64,000 nucleotides of DNA from Desulfovibrionales bacterium (lineage in GTDB: Bacteria > Desulfobacterota > QYQD01). The DNA is taken from contig JAQURM010000002.1 of the NCBI GenBank assembly GCA_028715605.1, positions 248,001-312,000 of the forward strand, given 5' to 3'. The notes beneath the pieces are model-generated. The model had not been told where the DNA came from and did not search any database. It saw only the letters and a list, made by a program, of their open reading frames with translations. The translations under genes and the position numbers were made by a program. The stretch's first letter is position 1. Each line of letters opens with the position of its first letter. Shown here piece by piece: positions 35,501 to 44,377 of the stretch.

Positions 35501-37284
35501 AACGAGAAGCGGATAACGTCAAGACATTAAAGGGCGTCCCGGTCTTTCCGGGCATAGCCATCGGTAAGACCCTGCATATAGATCGCCGCAAGATTAAGGT
35601 GGTTTATGAATACCTCATGAACGATGAACAGGTGGCGGCAGAGATCGTGCGTTTCAAGGAGGCAGTAGAACAGGCACAACAGGCCCTCCTGGCCATTAAA
35701 GAAGAAATCCCGGAGGAGTTAAGAGAGCACTGTTCTATAATAGATAGCCACCTTCTGATCCTGAAAGATAAGATGCTTTACGACCAAGCACTCCGGATTA
35801 TTGCTGAAGAGAAAATTAATGCGGAATGGGCGCTTAAGAAGGCGCTGAAAGAAAGTCAGGCCATTTTCGAGCGTATCCAGGACGAGTACATCCGCAGCCG
35901 TTTTCATGATGTGGAGTTTGTTACAGAGAGGTTATTAAGGGTCTTGACCGGCCATTCACTGGAGAGCCTGGCGGATATTAAAGATAATGTAATCGTGGTA
36001 GCGCATGACCTTTCGCCGGCCGATACTACCCAGATGAAACCGGACAGGATTATGGCCTTTCTGACGGATATAGGCGGGCGGACTTCGCATACGGCCATAA
36101 TCGCCCGTTCCCTGGGGATACCGGCCGTAGTTGGTCTGGAGACGATAACCGGCGCGGTTTCAAGTGGGGATCAGATAATCGTCGATGGTGTGACGGGTAC
36201 GGTCATCGTTAATCCCCCGGAAGAGACTATTCAGGAATACAGACAGAGGCAAGGCCGGTACGAAGATTATCGGATACAAACGGTCAAATACGGCCATCTC
36301 CGGGCAGAAACAATCGACGGCTATCAAATCAAGATAAAGGCCAACGTTGAATTTTTAGACGAACTGCCTTCTATTCTGGAGTATGGCGCGGAAGGCATAG
36401 GACTGTTGCGCACGGAGTTTTTATACCTGAACCGTGATGACTTGCCCACCGAAGAAATCCTTTTTAATGCCTATAGCGAGGTAGTGGAGCGCATTGCCCC
36501 TAACCCGGTGACTATACGTACACTGGATATAGGAGGGGATAAATTTGCTTCATCAATAAAGTGGGTAAGCGAATCAAATCCTGCCCTTGGACTTCGGGCC
36601 ATTCGTTTTTGTCTGAGGGAGAAGGACATCTTCAAGGTTCAATTGCGCGCCTTGTTAAGGGCCGGTTGTTTCGGCGACCTGCGTATCATGTTTCCTATGA
36701 TTTCCGGCAAGCAGGAGATAGTGGAAGCCAAGCGTATCTTGGAGGCGGCGTGTGAAGAATTGTACCGGGAGGGAATACCGTATAAGGAATCGGTCAAGAT
36801 TGGCGCCATGATTGAAGTGCCGACGGCGGCAGCCATAGCCGACATCCTGGCCGAGGAAGTGGATTTTTTTAGTATCGGGACGAACGACCTCATTCAATAT
36901 TCCCTGGCTATAGACCGGATAAATGAACACGTGGCCCACCTTTATGAGCCGCTTCATCCCGGCGTTCTTCGTATGATAAAGCAGGTGGTGGAAGCCGGTC
37001 ACCGTGGGGGCGTTGAGGTGGCCATGTGTGGAGAGATGGCCGGTGAGGCGTCTTATATGCCTATTTTACTGGGACTGGGGCTTGATGAACTAAGTATGAA
37101 TCCCCTGGCAGTTCCTCAGGCTAAACGTATTATTCGCATGTCCACTATGGAAGAGGCTAATGAAGTGGTAAATGATATATTGCAATTTTCTACGGCTGAT
37201 GAAATACACGCCTACTTAAAAACAAAATGGGCTAAAAGGTTCACGGAAGAATTTTTGTGGCCTTCTTCCCAATTTACACTTTAG
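35497..37284 (+). CDS. ptsI: PTS enzyme I (PEP-protein phosphotransferase)
   Basis: 595 aa from GTG 35497 (GTGA overlap with ptsH). EI phosphorylates HPr using phosphoenolpyruvate. The N-terminal swivelling domain has the phospho-His198 motif GGRTSHTAIIARSLGIPAVVG. The PEP-binding barrel shows EGIGLLRTEFLYL, LDIGGDK, NPALGLRAIRF, MIEVPTAA, FFSIGTNDLIQY and VAMCGEMAG. Length is normal. No GAF (PtsP-type) domain is present. Confidence -1.
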   Translation: MKREADNVKTLKGVPVFPGIAIGKTLHIDRRKIKVVYEYLMNDEQVAAEIVRFKEAVEQAQQALLAIKEEIPEELREHCSIIDSHLLILKDKMLYDQALRIIAEEKINAEWALKKALKESQAIFERIQDEYIRSRFHDVEFVTERLLRVLTGHSLESLADIKDNVIVVAHDLSPADTTQMKPDRIMAFLTDIGGRTSHTAIIARSLGIPAVVGLETITGAVSSGDQIIVDGVTGTVIVNPPEETIQEYRQRQGRYEDYRIQTVKYGHLRAETIDGYQIKIKANVEFLDELPSILEYGAEGIGLLRTEFLYLNRDDLPTEEILFNAYSEVVERIAPNPVTIRTLDIGGDKFASSIKWVSESNPALGLRAIRFCLREKDIFKVQLRALLRAGCFGDLRIMFPMISGKQEIVEAKRILEAACEELYREGIPYKESVKIGAMIEVPTAAAIADILAEEVDFFSIGTNDLIQYSLAIDRINEHVAHLYEPLHPGVLRMIKQVVEAGHRGGVEVAMCGEMAGEASYMPILLGLGLDELSMNPLAVPQAKRIIRMSTMEEANEVVNDILQFSTADEIHAYLKTKWAKRFTEEFLWPSSQFTL

Positions 37285-37292
37285 AAGTATTA

Positions 37293-37502
37293 TCAGTCAG
37301 CGCCCTTTTTCAGGGTCTTCAGGCGGGTGCGCATCTTGGCGACCAGAGTTTGCATGTCCACCTGGAGGTCGGCCATTTGTTGATGTCTTTTCTCGTAAAC
37401 TTTTATAAGTTCACTTAACCAATATTCAGTAGCCTGTATTTCACGTTCCCTGAGTTCGTTTTCAACCTTTCTTTTCATCTGTTCCACGAAGGCCTTGTCC
37501 AT
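37293..37502 (-). CDS. Small coiled-coil protein of unknown function
   Basis: About 69 aa from the ATG at 37502 (MDKAFVEQMKRK); ATG 37511 and GTG 37547 in the same frame are alternatives, and the only ribosome-site-like sequence (AAAGGA) is just upstream of 37511. The whole chain is charged and helical (VENELREREIQATEYW, KVYEKRHQQMADLQ), with no hydrophobic segment. It converges on ptsI with an 8-bp gap. I recognise no family. The low-complexity helix pattern and the decent ribosome site make it a probable but not certain gene. Confidence -1.
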   Translation of the reverse strand: MDKAFVEQMKRKVENELREREIQATEYWLSELIKVYEKRHQQMADLQVDMQTLVAKMRTRLKTLKKGAD

Positions 37503-37609
37503 TGTCTGCATAATCCTTTCCGCTATTGAGATAATTTTTGTGGGCACGAGTATGGATAAGTCAGCTACCGGCTTTCAGCTTTGAGCCTTCAACCAGCGGC
37601 CTTTAGCCG

Positions 37610-37804
37610 TCAGTCGGCTTTACCGGAACCATAGAGTTCACAGCGGGTGAAATCTATCTCCTTCTTGCACTTCGGACAGATGTGCTTAACATCAAATTCA
37701 TCCGAGAATATCTCCTTTTCTGCTCCACAGTTCGGGCACTTACATATAAATGAGTTTAGATTCTTATTAGATTCAAATCCCGGGCAGTGTTTTGGGGTGG
37801 TCAT
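37610..37804 (-). CDS. Small zinc-ribbon protein
   Basis: 64 aa with two CxxC knuckles, CPNCG (about 24-28) and CPKCK (about 43-47), a typical zinc ribbon, plus extra Cys at 7, 22 and 55. GGAGGAAGC lies directly upstream of the ATG (minus strand), so expression is likely. The function is unknown. Such proteins may bind metal or nucleic acid. It stands alone between repeats. Confidence -1.
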   Translation of the reverse strand: MTTPKHCPGFESNKNLNSFICKCPNCGAEKEIFSDEFDVKHICPKCKKEIDFTRCELYGSGKAD

Positions 37805-37972
37805 CTCTGCTTCCTCCTTGGATGTCTTTTCTTAATAAACACTATACAACAAATCTAAAAATTTTTAAGCTGTTTATTGGTATGACAGGACGCCCTGGGT
37901 TTGACAAAAAAACCAGTTTACAAATACCGAAATTACATCGTAACATAGGAATACGATAAGTTAATTAGTTAC

Positions 37973-38132
37973 CCATCCGAAAGCCCCGGTTTTCCGGATG
38001 GAGCAGTCAGCTATCAGCATGAAGCCGGTTCACCGTTCACTGTTGACAGTTGACCGTTTACCGAAAGAAGATGTCGGACAACGGTTAACGGATAACAATC
38101 ATACTGACAGCTGAAAGCTGATCGCTGAAAGC
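37973..38132. repeat. Composite repeat block (R10 hairpin, R5, R2, R5)
   Basis: In order: an R10 hairpin CCATCCG...CCGGATGG (37973-38001), an R5 AGTCAGCTATCAGC tract (to 38014), an R2 palindrome (GTTCACCGTTCACTG ... CGGTTAACGG, about 38027-38097) and another R5 tract GACAGCTGAAAGCTGATCGC (38100-38132). The same hairpin-plus-R5 pair occurs inverted at 23389-23444. It fills the gap before 38187. Confidence -1.
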
Positions 38133-38186
38133 GTGAAGACGGAAACGGCAGTTTCCGGATGGAAACCAATTAAGGAGGGATGGATT

Positions 38187-38486
38187 ATGGCGCTTATGGA
38201 GTTAAGCGTGGTGCCCCTTGGGTTAGGGACGCCCAGCGTCGGGGATCATATCGCAGATATTCAAAAGGAACTGGCCAAGGGGAAATTACCTTATAAACTA
38301 ACGGACATGGGAACGATTATTGAAGGCAGTATATCAGATGTCTTATCCTTAGCTGCAAGGTTGCATGAGCTTCCTTTTGCCAGGGGTGTAAAACGTGTGC
38401 AGACCGTGATTATCATTGATGACCGGAGAGATAAAAAAGTCCTGTTAGATGATAAGGTGAAGTCGGTTCAGGCCAGATTGAAGTAG
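38187..38486 (+). CDS. MTH1187/YqgV family thiamine-binding-like protein
   Basis: 99 aa from ATG 38187, which follows AAGGAGGG by 7 nt; the frame opens at 38133, but upstream is repeat. The family pattern is visible: MELSVVPLGLGTPSVGDHIADI (4-25), YKLTDMGTIIEGSISDVL, then RVQTVIIIDDRRD. It is a ferredoxin-like fold (DUF77) that binds thiamine-like compounds in some members; the in vivo role is unclear. It lies 11 bp before a CXXC mini-protein and a polyferredoxin gene, so possibly one operon. Confidence -1.
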   Translation: MALMELSVVPLGLGTPSVGDHIADIQKELAKGKLPYKLTDMGTIIEGSISDVLSLAARLHELPFARGVKRVQTVIIIDDRRDKKVLLDDKVKSVQARLK

Positions 38487-38497
38487 GGGTTAGTCGG

Positions 38498-38629
38498 ATG
38501 CGAAAGGGACCTTTTATCATTATTGGTGTATTTCTTCTTTTGTGTTTAATAGGCACGGTTAGCGGCGAGATCAAGTATGTACTGCAAAAGGCCGTCAGTA
38601 TATGCCTTGATTGCATAGGCATCGGATGA
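38498..38629 (+). CDS. CD1871A-type CXXC mini-protein (43 aa)
   Basis: A short gene: MRKGPF, then one membrane helix (IIIGVFLLLCLIGTV, 7-21), then a short outside or periplasmic part ending ICLDCIGIG. The terminal CxxC followed by IGIG matches the CD1871A family of tiny CXXC membrane proteins as I remember it. Its TGA overlaps the ATG of the next gene (ATGA at 38626-38629), which ties it to the polyferredoxin. It may help redox chemistry or assembly there; the function is not known. Confidence -1.
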   Translation: MRKGPFIIIGVFLLLCLIGTVSGEIKYVLQKAVSICLDCIGIG

Positions 38630-39522
38630 GGCAGCATCTGCGGCGAATTATCCAGTCCCTCTCGGCCTTACTCCTGAACGGTTACTGGTATTTTCCTGTA
38701 AGCCGGACTATATATCAGGGTCGGCTTAAGTCTATCTGCTCTCCGGGATTAAACTGTCATTCCTGCCCGGCAGCTACAACCGCATGTCCGCTAGGGGCTA
38801 TCCAGAATTTTATGGCCGGTATCCGTGCCTCATTAGAAGCGGCGCGCTACCATTTTGGATTCTATGTCCTGGGATGGCTGGGGATTATTGGAGGACTGGT
38901 GGGGCGCATGCCCTGCGGCTGGATATGCCCCTTTGGTCTTATTCAGGACCTTTTGTTTAAGATTCCCGGGCGCAAGATCAGGATACCCTATATCTTCAGC
39001 TATGGCCCTTATATCTTCCTGGCCCTGACCATCTTTATCTTACCCGTCTGGGTGGTTGATGCCTTTGGATATGGTTTCCTGTGGTTCTGTAAGTTTATCT
39101 GCCCGGCCGGGACCCTGGAGGCCGGACTGCCGCTTTTAATCCTGCAACCAACCCTGCGTATGATGGTTGGGCATCTTTTTTACATTAAGGTAGCGGTCTT
39201 GTTTTTCCTTATTACCGGGAGCGTCCTGGCCAGCCGTCCATTCTGTCGCACCGTATGTCCCCTCGGGGCATTTTATTCTTTCTTCAATCGGGCGAGCCTC
39301 TTCCAGCTCAAGTATCATCCGGAGAAATGCACGCATTGCGAGTTATGCTACCGGGACTGTCCCGTAGATATTAAATTTTATGAATCACCTAACGACAGGC
39401 GGTGCATACGCTGTCTGGTATGTCTGCGCGAGTCCTGTGCATTTGGGGCTATTTCCTGGGAGATGGGAGGCCTGGAAGGTCAAAGTTCAAGGCCCAAAAC
39501 GTCACCGGTCAATAGTCAATAG
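38626..39522 (+). CDS. NapH/CcoG-like membrane 4Fe-4S polyferredoxin
   Basis: 298 aa. The start ATG 38626 overlaps the previous stop; the TTG at 38611 is not preferred. Visible: CSPGLNCHSCPAATTACPLG (37-56), membrane helices near 75-92, 125-145 and 182-202, two CxxxCP motifs (CGWICPFG and CKFICPAG), CRTVCPLGAFY, and two [4Fe-4S] ferredoxin motifs at the C-terminus (CTHCELCYRDCP and CIRCLVCLRESC). Proteins of this type pass electrons between quinone or other donors and periplasmic enzymes. The last 14 or so residues are R3-repeat-encoded. The partner enzyme is unknown. Confidence -1.
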   Translation: MRQHLRRIIQSLSALLLNGYWYFPVSRTIYQGRLKSICSPGLNCHSCPAATTACPLGAIQNFMAGIRASLEAARYHFGFYVLGWLGIIGGLVGRMPCGWICPFGLIQDLLFKIPGRKIRIPYIFSYGPYIFLALTIFILPVWVVDAFGYGFLWFCKFICPAGTLEAGLPLLILQPTLRMMVGHLFYIKVAVLFFLITGSVLASRPFCRTVCPLGAFYSFFNRASLFQLKYHPEKCTHCELCYRDCPVDIKFYESPNDRRCIRCLVCLRESCAFGAISWEMGGLEGQSSRPKTSPVNSQ

Positions 39523-39580
39523 TCACTGGTAAAGACGATCCAGCCTCCCGACTTAACCAATGACTAATGACTAAATGACA
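39495..39580. repeat. R3 inverted-repeat tract between convergent genes
   Basis: GTCACCGGTCAATAGTCAAT on the left, an AAAGACGATCC centre, and ACCAATGACTAATGACTAAA on the right. It overlaps the 3' ends of both the polyferredoxin gene and pth, the same convergent setting as at 30336-30424. Confidence -1.
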
Positions 39581-40149
39581 TTCACTTCTTTGATGTTAAA
39601 AAGATTCATGGCTTCCTCAATCCCCTGCCGGACTATGGCTTCAGACGCCCTTGCTGCTTTTTTTAAAGTCTCTTTTAGGATTGCTCTCTCCTCAAAAGAA
39701 AATGGCTCAAGGACATAGTGCTCTGGCTTCTGTTGAGGCAATGGCCTGCCGATCCCAATCTTAAGGCGTGGGAATTCCCGGGTGCCCAGGATCTCAATAA
39801 TCGAGTCCACGCCATTATGTCCGCCTGATCCTCCGCTTCGCACTATCTTTATGCGTCCTAACGGGATATCCATATCATCATGGACGACCAGAAGATCAGG
39901 GGGGGGTATCTTGTGGAAGTTAAGTATCTGTGCTACTGCTAAACCGCTCCGGTTCATATAGGTAAGGGGTTTGGCCAGGAGGACTTGCCTTTCGCCAATA
40001 TACCCCTTACCAATGAGGCTATCCCACTTTTTTGCGGCGAGTGAGATCTGAAATATCCCGGCAAGGTGATCAATAAGGATAGCACCAATATTATGCCTGG
40101 TTTCTGCATACTTGATGCCGGGATTGCCAAGGCCAACAATACAGCGCAA
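39571..40149 (-). CDS. pth: Peptidyl-tRNA hydrolase
   Basis: 192 aa. Pth frees tRNA from dropped peptidyl-tRNA. N-terminal CIVGLGNPGIKYAETRHNIG with the catalytic His19; also KPLTYMNRSG, LLVVHDDMDIPLGRI and GGSGGHNGVDSI. All family residues are present. It lies 2 bp after rplY. The stop codon lies in the R3 repeat. Confidence -1.
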   Translation of the reverse strand: MRCIVGLGNPGIKYAETRHNIGAILIDHLAGIFQISLAAKKWDSLIGKGYIGERQVLLAKPLTYMNRSGLAVAQILNFHKIPPPDLLVVHDDMDIPLGRIKIVRSGGSGGHNGVDSIIEILGTREFPRLKIGIGRPLPQQKPEHYVLEPFSFEERAILKETLKKAARASEAIVRQGIEEAMNLFNIKEVNVI

Positions 40150-40151
40150 CT

Positions 40152-40814
40152 TTATTTCGACTCTTTTACCTCGGGTTCCTTGCCCTTGGTGGAAACCACT
40201 TCCGGTTCGGCAACGACCTCTTCCTCGGCGACAGCCGCTTTTTCTTCAGCTGCCGGCGGAACCACGGTAACTAAAGTGACAGCGGCATCGTCCAGCACAT
40301 GGAGGTTTTCCGGCAGCTTCAGGTCTTTTATATGGATTGATTCCCCAATATCCAGGGGAGTGACATCAACCTCGATGAATTCTGGAATGTCTGCCGGCAA
40401 ACATTCCAGCTCGATTTCACGGGTTACTGTCTGGAGGATACCACTTAGCTCCACTCCCTTGGCCCGCCCCTTGACGTGCAAAGGAACCCGGACCACTATT
40501 TTCTTATCCATAGCGACTTCATATAAATCGGTATGGATAATTTCCCGGCTTAGGGGATTCGTTTGCACTTCTTTCAACATAGCCATTTTATTTACTGTAT
40601 GGCCATCGTCTTTAATGGTCAGGGCAAAAATGGCATTTTCGCTTCCAGCCTTATTCAGCTTACGTTTAAGCTCCAGACTATCCAGAGTCAGGGGTTGAGG
40701 TGGAATTCCTTTGCCGTAGAAGATGGCCGGGGTAAGACCCTGGCGGCGCAGACTGCGGGCCGCACCTTTCCCCATTTTTTCTCTACTTTCTGCAGTTAAT
40801 TCAATCTGTTTCAT
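40152..40814 (-). CDS. rplY: 50S ribosomal protein L25 (Ctc form)
   Basis: 220 aa, the long form: an N-terminal L25 domain (IELTAESREKMGKGAARSLR, GLTPAIFYG) binding 5S rRNA, and a C-terminal TL5/Ctc beta domain (about 95-190: VRVPLHVKGRAKGVELSGIL, IEVDVTPLDIGESIHIKDL). The tail is Glu/Ala/Val-rich and low in complexity. It lies 9 bp after prs. GGAGG precedes the ATG. Confidence -1.
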   Translation of the reverse strand: MKQIELTAESREKMGKGAARSLRRQGLTPAIFYGKGIPPQPLTLDSLELKRKLNKAGSENAIFALTIKDDGHTVNKMAMLKEVQTNPLSREIIHTDLYEVAMDKKIVVRVPLHVKGRAKGVELSGILQTVTREIELECLPADIPEFIEVDVTPLDIGESIHIKDLKLPENLHVLDDAAVTLVTVVPPAAEEKAAVAEEEVVAEPEVVSTKGKEPEVKESK

Positions 40815-40823
40815 TTATTCCTC

Positions 40824-41765
40824 CTAAACAAACAAAGAACTTACGGAATCTTCATTATGAATACGTTGGATGGCTTCCCCCAGGAGTTTTGCTACAGATA
40901 ATACCTCGATTTTCCGGCATTTTTGGGCTTCCGTCCCGAGGGGAATAGTGTCTGTGACTATCAGTTTACTTATAGGTGAAGCTTCGATACGTTTGATAGC
41001 CGGGCCGGATAAAACCGGGTGTGTGGTACAGGCGTGTATCACCTTCGCCCCGTGCTCCTGCAGGGCCTGAGCGGCCTGACAGAGTGTCCCGGCCGTATCT
41101 ACCATGTCATCCAGTATAACCACATTTTTACCTTTTACATTGCCGATGATATTCATTACCTGTGATTCATTCGGTCGTTCCCGGCGTTTATCAATAATAG
41201 CCAGTTGTGCCTCCAGTCGTTTGGCAAAGGCCCTGGTTCTCTCTACGCCCCCGGCATCAGGAGATACCATGACCAGATTTTCAAGAAAATGCACGCGTAT
41301 ATATTCCAGGAGCACGGGGGCAGCGAAAAGATTATCCACGGGTATATTAAAAAAACCCTGGATTTGTCCGGCATGGAGGTCCATGGCCAGGACGCGGCGT
41401 GCGCCTGGCGTAGTTATTAGATCTGCCACCAGTTTTGCGGTTATCGGCGTGCGCGGAGCCACTTTTCTGTCCTGGCGGCCGTAGCCATAGTAGGGGATGA
41501 CGGCAGTAATACGCCTGGCCGAGGCCCGGCGCAGGGCGTCGATCATAATAAGCAATTCCATTAGATTTTGGTTTACAGGAGGGCAGGTGGGTTGAATCAC
41601 GAATACATCGCTGCCGCGTACATTTTCTCCTATTTCGACCATGGTTTCGCCATCACTGAAAGTGCGGACAACGGCCTTACCCAATTCCATACCCAGATAG
41701 CGACATATAGCATGTGCCAGGGGTAGATTAGAGTTGCCGGAGAATATCTTGAGTCTGTTGATCAT
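40824..41765 (-). CDS. prs: Ribose-phosphate pyrophosphokinase
   Basis: 313 aa from ATG 41765, with TAGGTG 7 nt upstream; a GTG at 41774 is in frame. Prs makes PRPP from ribose 5-phosphate and ATP. Visible: [45 protein letters not shown]-loop residues and the PRPP motif [14 protein letters not shown]. It is first in prs-rplY-pth and is preceded by tRNA-Gln and ispE. Confidence -1.
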   Translation of the reverse strand: MINRLKIFSGNSNLPLAHAICRYLGMELGKAVVRTFSDGETMVEIGENVRGSDVFVIQPTCPPVNQNLMELLIMIDALRRASARRITAVIPYYGYGRQDRKVAPRTPITAKLVADLITTPGARRVLAMDLHAGQIQGFFNIPVDNLFAAPVLLEYIRVHFLENLVMVSPDAGGVERTRAFAKRLEAQLAIIDKRRERPNESQVMNIIGNVKGKNVVILDDMVDTAGTLCQAAQALQEHGAKVIHACTTHPVLSGPAIKRIEASPISKLIVTDTIPLGTEAQKCRKIEVLSVAKLLGEAIQRIHNEDSVSSLFV

Positions 41766-41786
41766 CTTCTGCACCTAATATACGTT

Positions 41787-41861
41787 GTCCGTTCACCGTT
41801 GACCGTTTACCGGAGAAAATTTACTCTTGCGGTTAACGGTGAACGGTTAACGGTTAACTTT
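41787..41861. repeat. R2 palindromic repeat between tRNA-Gln and prs
   Basis: GTTGTCCGTTCACCGTTGACC on the left and GCGGTTAACGGTGAACGG plus another unit on the right, with GAGAAAATTTACTC in the centre. The arms are complementary, so a large hairpin can form in the transcript leader of prs. Confidence -1.
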
Positions 41862-41864
41862 AAT

Positions 41865-41939
41865 TGGCTGGGGTGGGAGGATTCGAACCTCCGAATGCGG
41901 GTTCCAAAGACCCGTGTCTTACCGCTTGACGACACCCCA
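41865..41939 (-). tRNA. tRNA-Gln (anticodon TTG)
   Basis: 75 nt including an encoded CCA. The acceptor arm TGGGGTG pairs with CACCCCA. The anticodon stem CGGGT/ACCCG encloses CTTTGGA, giving anticodon TTG. The T arm reads GGAGGTTCGAATCCTCC. It lies 4 bp after the ispE stop, a placement common next to prs in related bacteria. Confidence -1.
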
Positions 41940-41943
41940 ACTG

Positions 41944-42804
41944 TTATAATGATCTTACGAGGTAAACTGTCCAGTCTGAATTGGACCTTAGCCTTTCATA
42001 GGCTAGCCGGGCTTTTTCTTCCTCCTTAAAAAGCCCGAATACTGTGGGGCCGCTTCCTGTCATCAATGTCCCCTCAGCCCCATAGGAAAGCAGAGATTTC
42101 TTCATAGTATGAATAACCGGATACTCTGAGGCAGTAACCTCTTCTAAGTCGTTATGTAGAAATTGTTCTATATTGATAATGTCTTCGGGCGAGAAGATAA
42201 AAAGATTTTCTCCGATTGTCAACTTTAAATTTTTATAAGCCCATTTAGTACTAACAGGAAAACAAGGACTTATAAGCACAAACCATAGCGGAGGAGATGA
42301 GTAAATAGGCTCCAGTTGATCTCCGATTCCACGCCCGATAGCTATGGTACAGGGTTCAAGAAAAAACGGTACGTCTGCCCCCAACTTGCTGCCTATGGAG
42401 CTGAGATTAGCCCGGGCGCAGGGATTTCCGTACACCTCCTGCAATCCATTCAGTACAGAGGCCGCGTCGCTGCTTCCACCGCCCAGGCCGGCTGCTACAG
42501 GGATATTTTTCCGGATTTCGATGTCAACACCCGGTAATAAGCCGGTAACTTTATAAAAAAGAGAAGCGGCCTGATAAGCAATATTCGTCTCATCTTCAGG
42601 CACCGTGCCCTGAGGACAGGACAGATTTATTCCCCTTTCCACTTTTCTGATAATTATGTAGTCAAATAAAGTTACCTTTTGAAAAAGGGTAAAGAGCGAG
42701 TGGTACCCGTCAGGCCTTTTCCCGGTCACTCTTAAGAAAAGGTTTATCTTGGCAGGCGCATAAAGGGTAATATAGTCGTTCACCGTTGTCCGTTCACCGT
42801 TCAC
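41944..42804 (-). CDS. ispE: 4-diphosphocytidyl-2-C-methyl-D-erythritol kinase
   Basis: 286 aa from ATG 42804, or 279 aa from an in-frame GTG at 42783. IspE phosphorylates CDP-methylerythritol in the MEP isoprenoid pathway. GHMP kinase motifs: APAKINLFLRVTGKRPDGYH, the ATP loop PVAAGLGGGSSDAASVL, and MTGSGPTVFGLF. The known family start lies just before APAKINL, so GTG 42783 is plausible. The extra MNGERTT is encoded by an R2 repeat. Confidence -1.
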   Translation of the reverse strand: MNGERTTVNDYITLYAPAKINLFLRVTGKRPDGYHSLFTLFQKVTLFDYIIIRKVERGINLSCPQGTVPEDETNIAYQAASLFYKVTGLLPGVDIEIRKNIPVAAGLGGGSSDAASVLNGLQEVYGNPCARANLSSIGSKLGADVPFFLEPCTIAIGRGIGDQLEPIYSSPPLWFVLISPCFPVSTKWAYKNLKLTIGENLFIFSPEDIINIEQFLHNDLEEVTASEYPVIHTMKKSLLSYGAEGTLMTGSGPTVFGLFKEEEKARLAYERLRSNSDWTVYLVRSL

Positions 42805-42893
42805 CGTTCACCGAAAAAGACGGTTTTCGCGTTTTTCACGGAGACCAGCGGACTAATAACGGGAAATCGATAACGGTGAACGGATACCGTTAT
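42778..42893. repeat. R2 palindromic repeat overlapping the ispE start
   Basis: Three GTTCACCG units, the centre GAAAAAGACGGTTTTCGCG and CTTTTT, then CGATAACGGTGAACGG. The longest and most regular R2 copy in the window. It reaches from inside the ispE 5' end to the protease stop codon. Confidence -1.
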
Positions 42894-44347
42894 TATTCAC
42901 CCGGAGTAATACTCAGATACAAGGTTTGCCCTTCGCGCTGTACAAGGAATAAGACGGCATCCTCTTTAGCCGCTTTCTCCATGGCCATCCGGTAATCTCT
43001 CAGATTTTTTATACTCTTGCGATTGATTTCTTTGATAATGTCTCCCTGATTGAAATCAGCATCTTCCGCCGGGCTGCCCGGCGCGATGCCTGTGACGATA
43101 ACGCCGGTTTCGTCTTCAAGTCCTAATTCCTCGGCTATCTCGGGTGTGATTTCCTGGACGCTTAGACCGATTTTTCTCTCCACCTCAGTCTTGGCAACAG
43201 GCGGTTTCTCCTCTTTCATTTCGGAAATCTTCGCGGTTAAAGTCTGTTCCTGCCCGTCGCGAATAATTTTTATAAGGACTGTCTTCCCGACCGGAGTGTT
43301 TGCCACGAGGCGCGGCAAGTCTGACATTTCGTCTATTTTCTTCCCGTCAAATTCAATTATCACGTCACCGCGTTTAATATTTGCCTTATCGGCCGGGCTT
43401 CCGGCAAAGACGTCGCCCACCAGGGCGCCCCTGCCTTCTCTGATGCCGAAAGAACGGGCCAATTCAGGGGTCATTTTCTGGATAGCCACACCCAGCCATC
43501 CCCGGACTACCCTTCGTTTTTCCTTTAGCTGGACAATAATTTCTTTGGCTATATTGATCGGGATGGCGAAGCCAATACCCTGGCCGGTGGCTACTATAGC
43601 GGTATTGATACCGACTACTTCCCCTTTGACATCCAAGAGCGGACCCCCGCTATTTCCGGGGTTAATAGAGGCATCTGTCTGGATGAAGTCATCATATGGC
43701 CCGGCCCCGATAACCCTTCCCTTGGCGCTGACAATGCCGGCGGTCACAGTATGGTTTAAGCCAAAGGGATTGCCGATGGTTATTACCCAATCCCCGATGG
43801 AAAGGGCATCTGAATCACCCAGGGTTACCGATGGGAGGTCGCGGAAGGAATCGATTTTAATCAGAGCCAGGTCTGTCTTGGGATCCCGGCCGATGATCTC
43901 TGCCGAAAATTCTCTCTCATCCGCCAGCCGCACCTTTATCTGGTCCGCATGCTCAATCACATGGTTGTTGGTTATGATATACCCATCCTTATCGATAATG
44001 ATGCCCGATCCCAAACTCCGCTGTTTCAGGTCACGTTCAGGGGATTGATCGCCGAAGAATTTCTCGAAGAAATCCCGGAAGGGGTCATTTTTATCAGATG
44101 GCCCCATAAAATGGCGGAATACCCGTCCTCCGCCCTTGATGGTGCGGACGGCGCTTATATTAACGACCGCCGGGCTTACCGCCTTCACTAAACTCGCAAA
44201 GGATGCCGGCAGCGCCTGGGGATTCACTGTATTGGAGGCCGCCGGCCTTCCCATGAGATCAAAACGGGAGGCCAGAACCAGACCAAAGACCATGGACGCT
44301 AATGCCACGGCAATTAAGGTTAACTGGCGTTTTTTCCTGTTATCCAT
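42893..44347 (-). CDS. Deg/HtrA family periplasmic serine protease
   Basis: About 484 aa from ATG 44347, with AGAGG upstream; an in-frame start at 44374 is not preferred. An N-terminal signal anchor (LTLIAVALASMVFGLVLA) points to the periplasm. The trypsin-like triad is His129 (NNHVIEH), Asp159 (KTDLALIKID) and Ser233 (NPGNSGGPLLD). Two PDZ domains follow (about 290-370, GWLGVAIQKMTPELA; about 395-480, GLSVQEITPEIAEELGL). It degrades or refolds envelope proteins. It follows the DUF1844 gene in a likely operon. Confidence -1.
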   Translation of the reverse strand: MDNRKKRQLTLIAVALASMVFGLVLASRFDLMGRPAASNTVNPQALPASFASLVKAVSPAVVNISAVRTIKGGGRVFRHFMGPSDKNDPFRDFFEKFFGDQSPERDLKQRSLGSGIIIDKDGYIITNNHVIEHADQIKVRLADEREFSAEIIGRDPKTDLALIKIDSFRDLPSVTLGDSDALSIGDWVITIGNPFGLNHTVTAGIVSAKGRVIGAGPYDDFIQTDASINPGNSGGPLLDVKGEVVGINTAIVATGQGIGFAIPINIAKEIIVQLKEKRRVVRGWLGVAIQKMTPELARSFGIREGRGALVGDVFAGSPADKANIKRGDVIIEFDGKKIDEMSDLPRLVANTPVGKTVLIKIIRDGQEQTLTAKISEMKEEKPPVAKTEVERKIGLSVQEITPEIAEELGLEDETGVIVTGIAPGSPAEDADFNQGDIIKEINRKSIKNLRDYRMAMEKAAKEDAVLFLVQREGQTLYLSITPGE

Positions 44348-44377
44348 AGGGATGCCTCTTGGATTCTTTATCAAACC

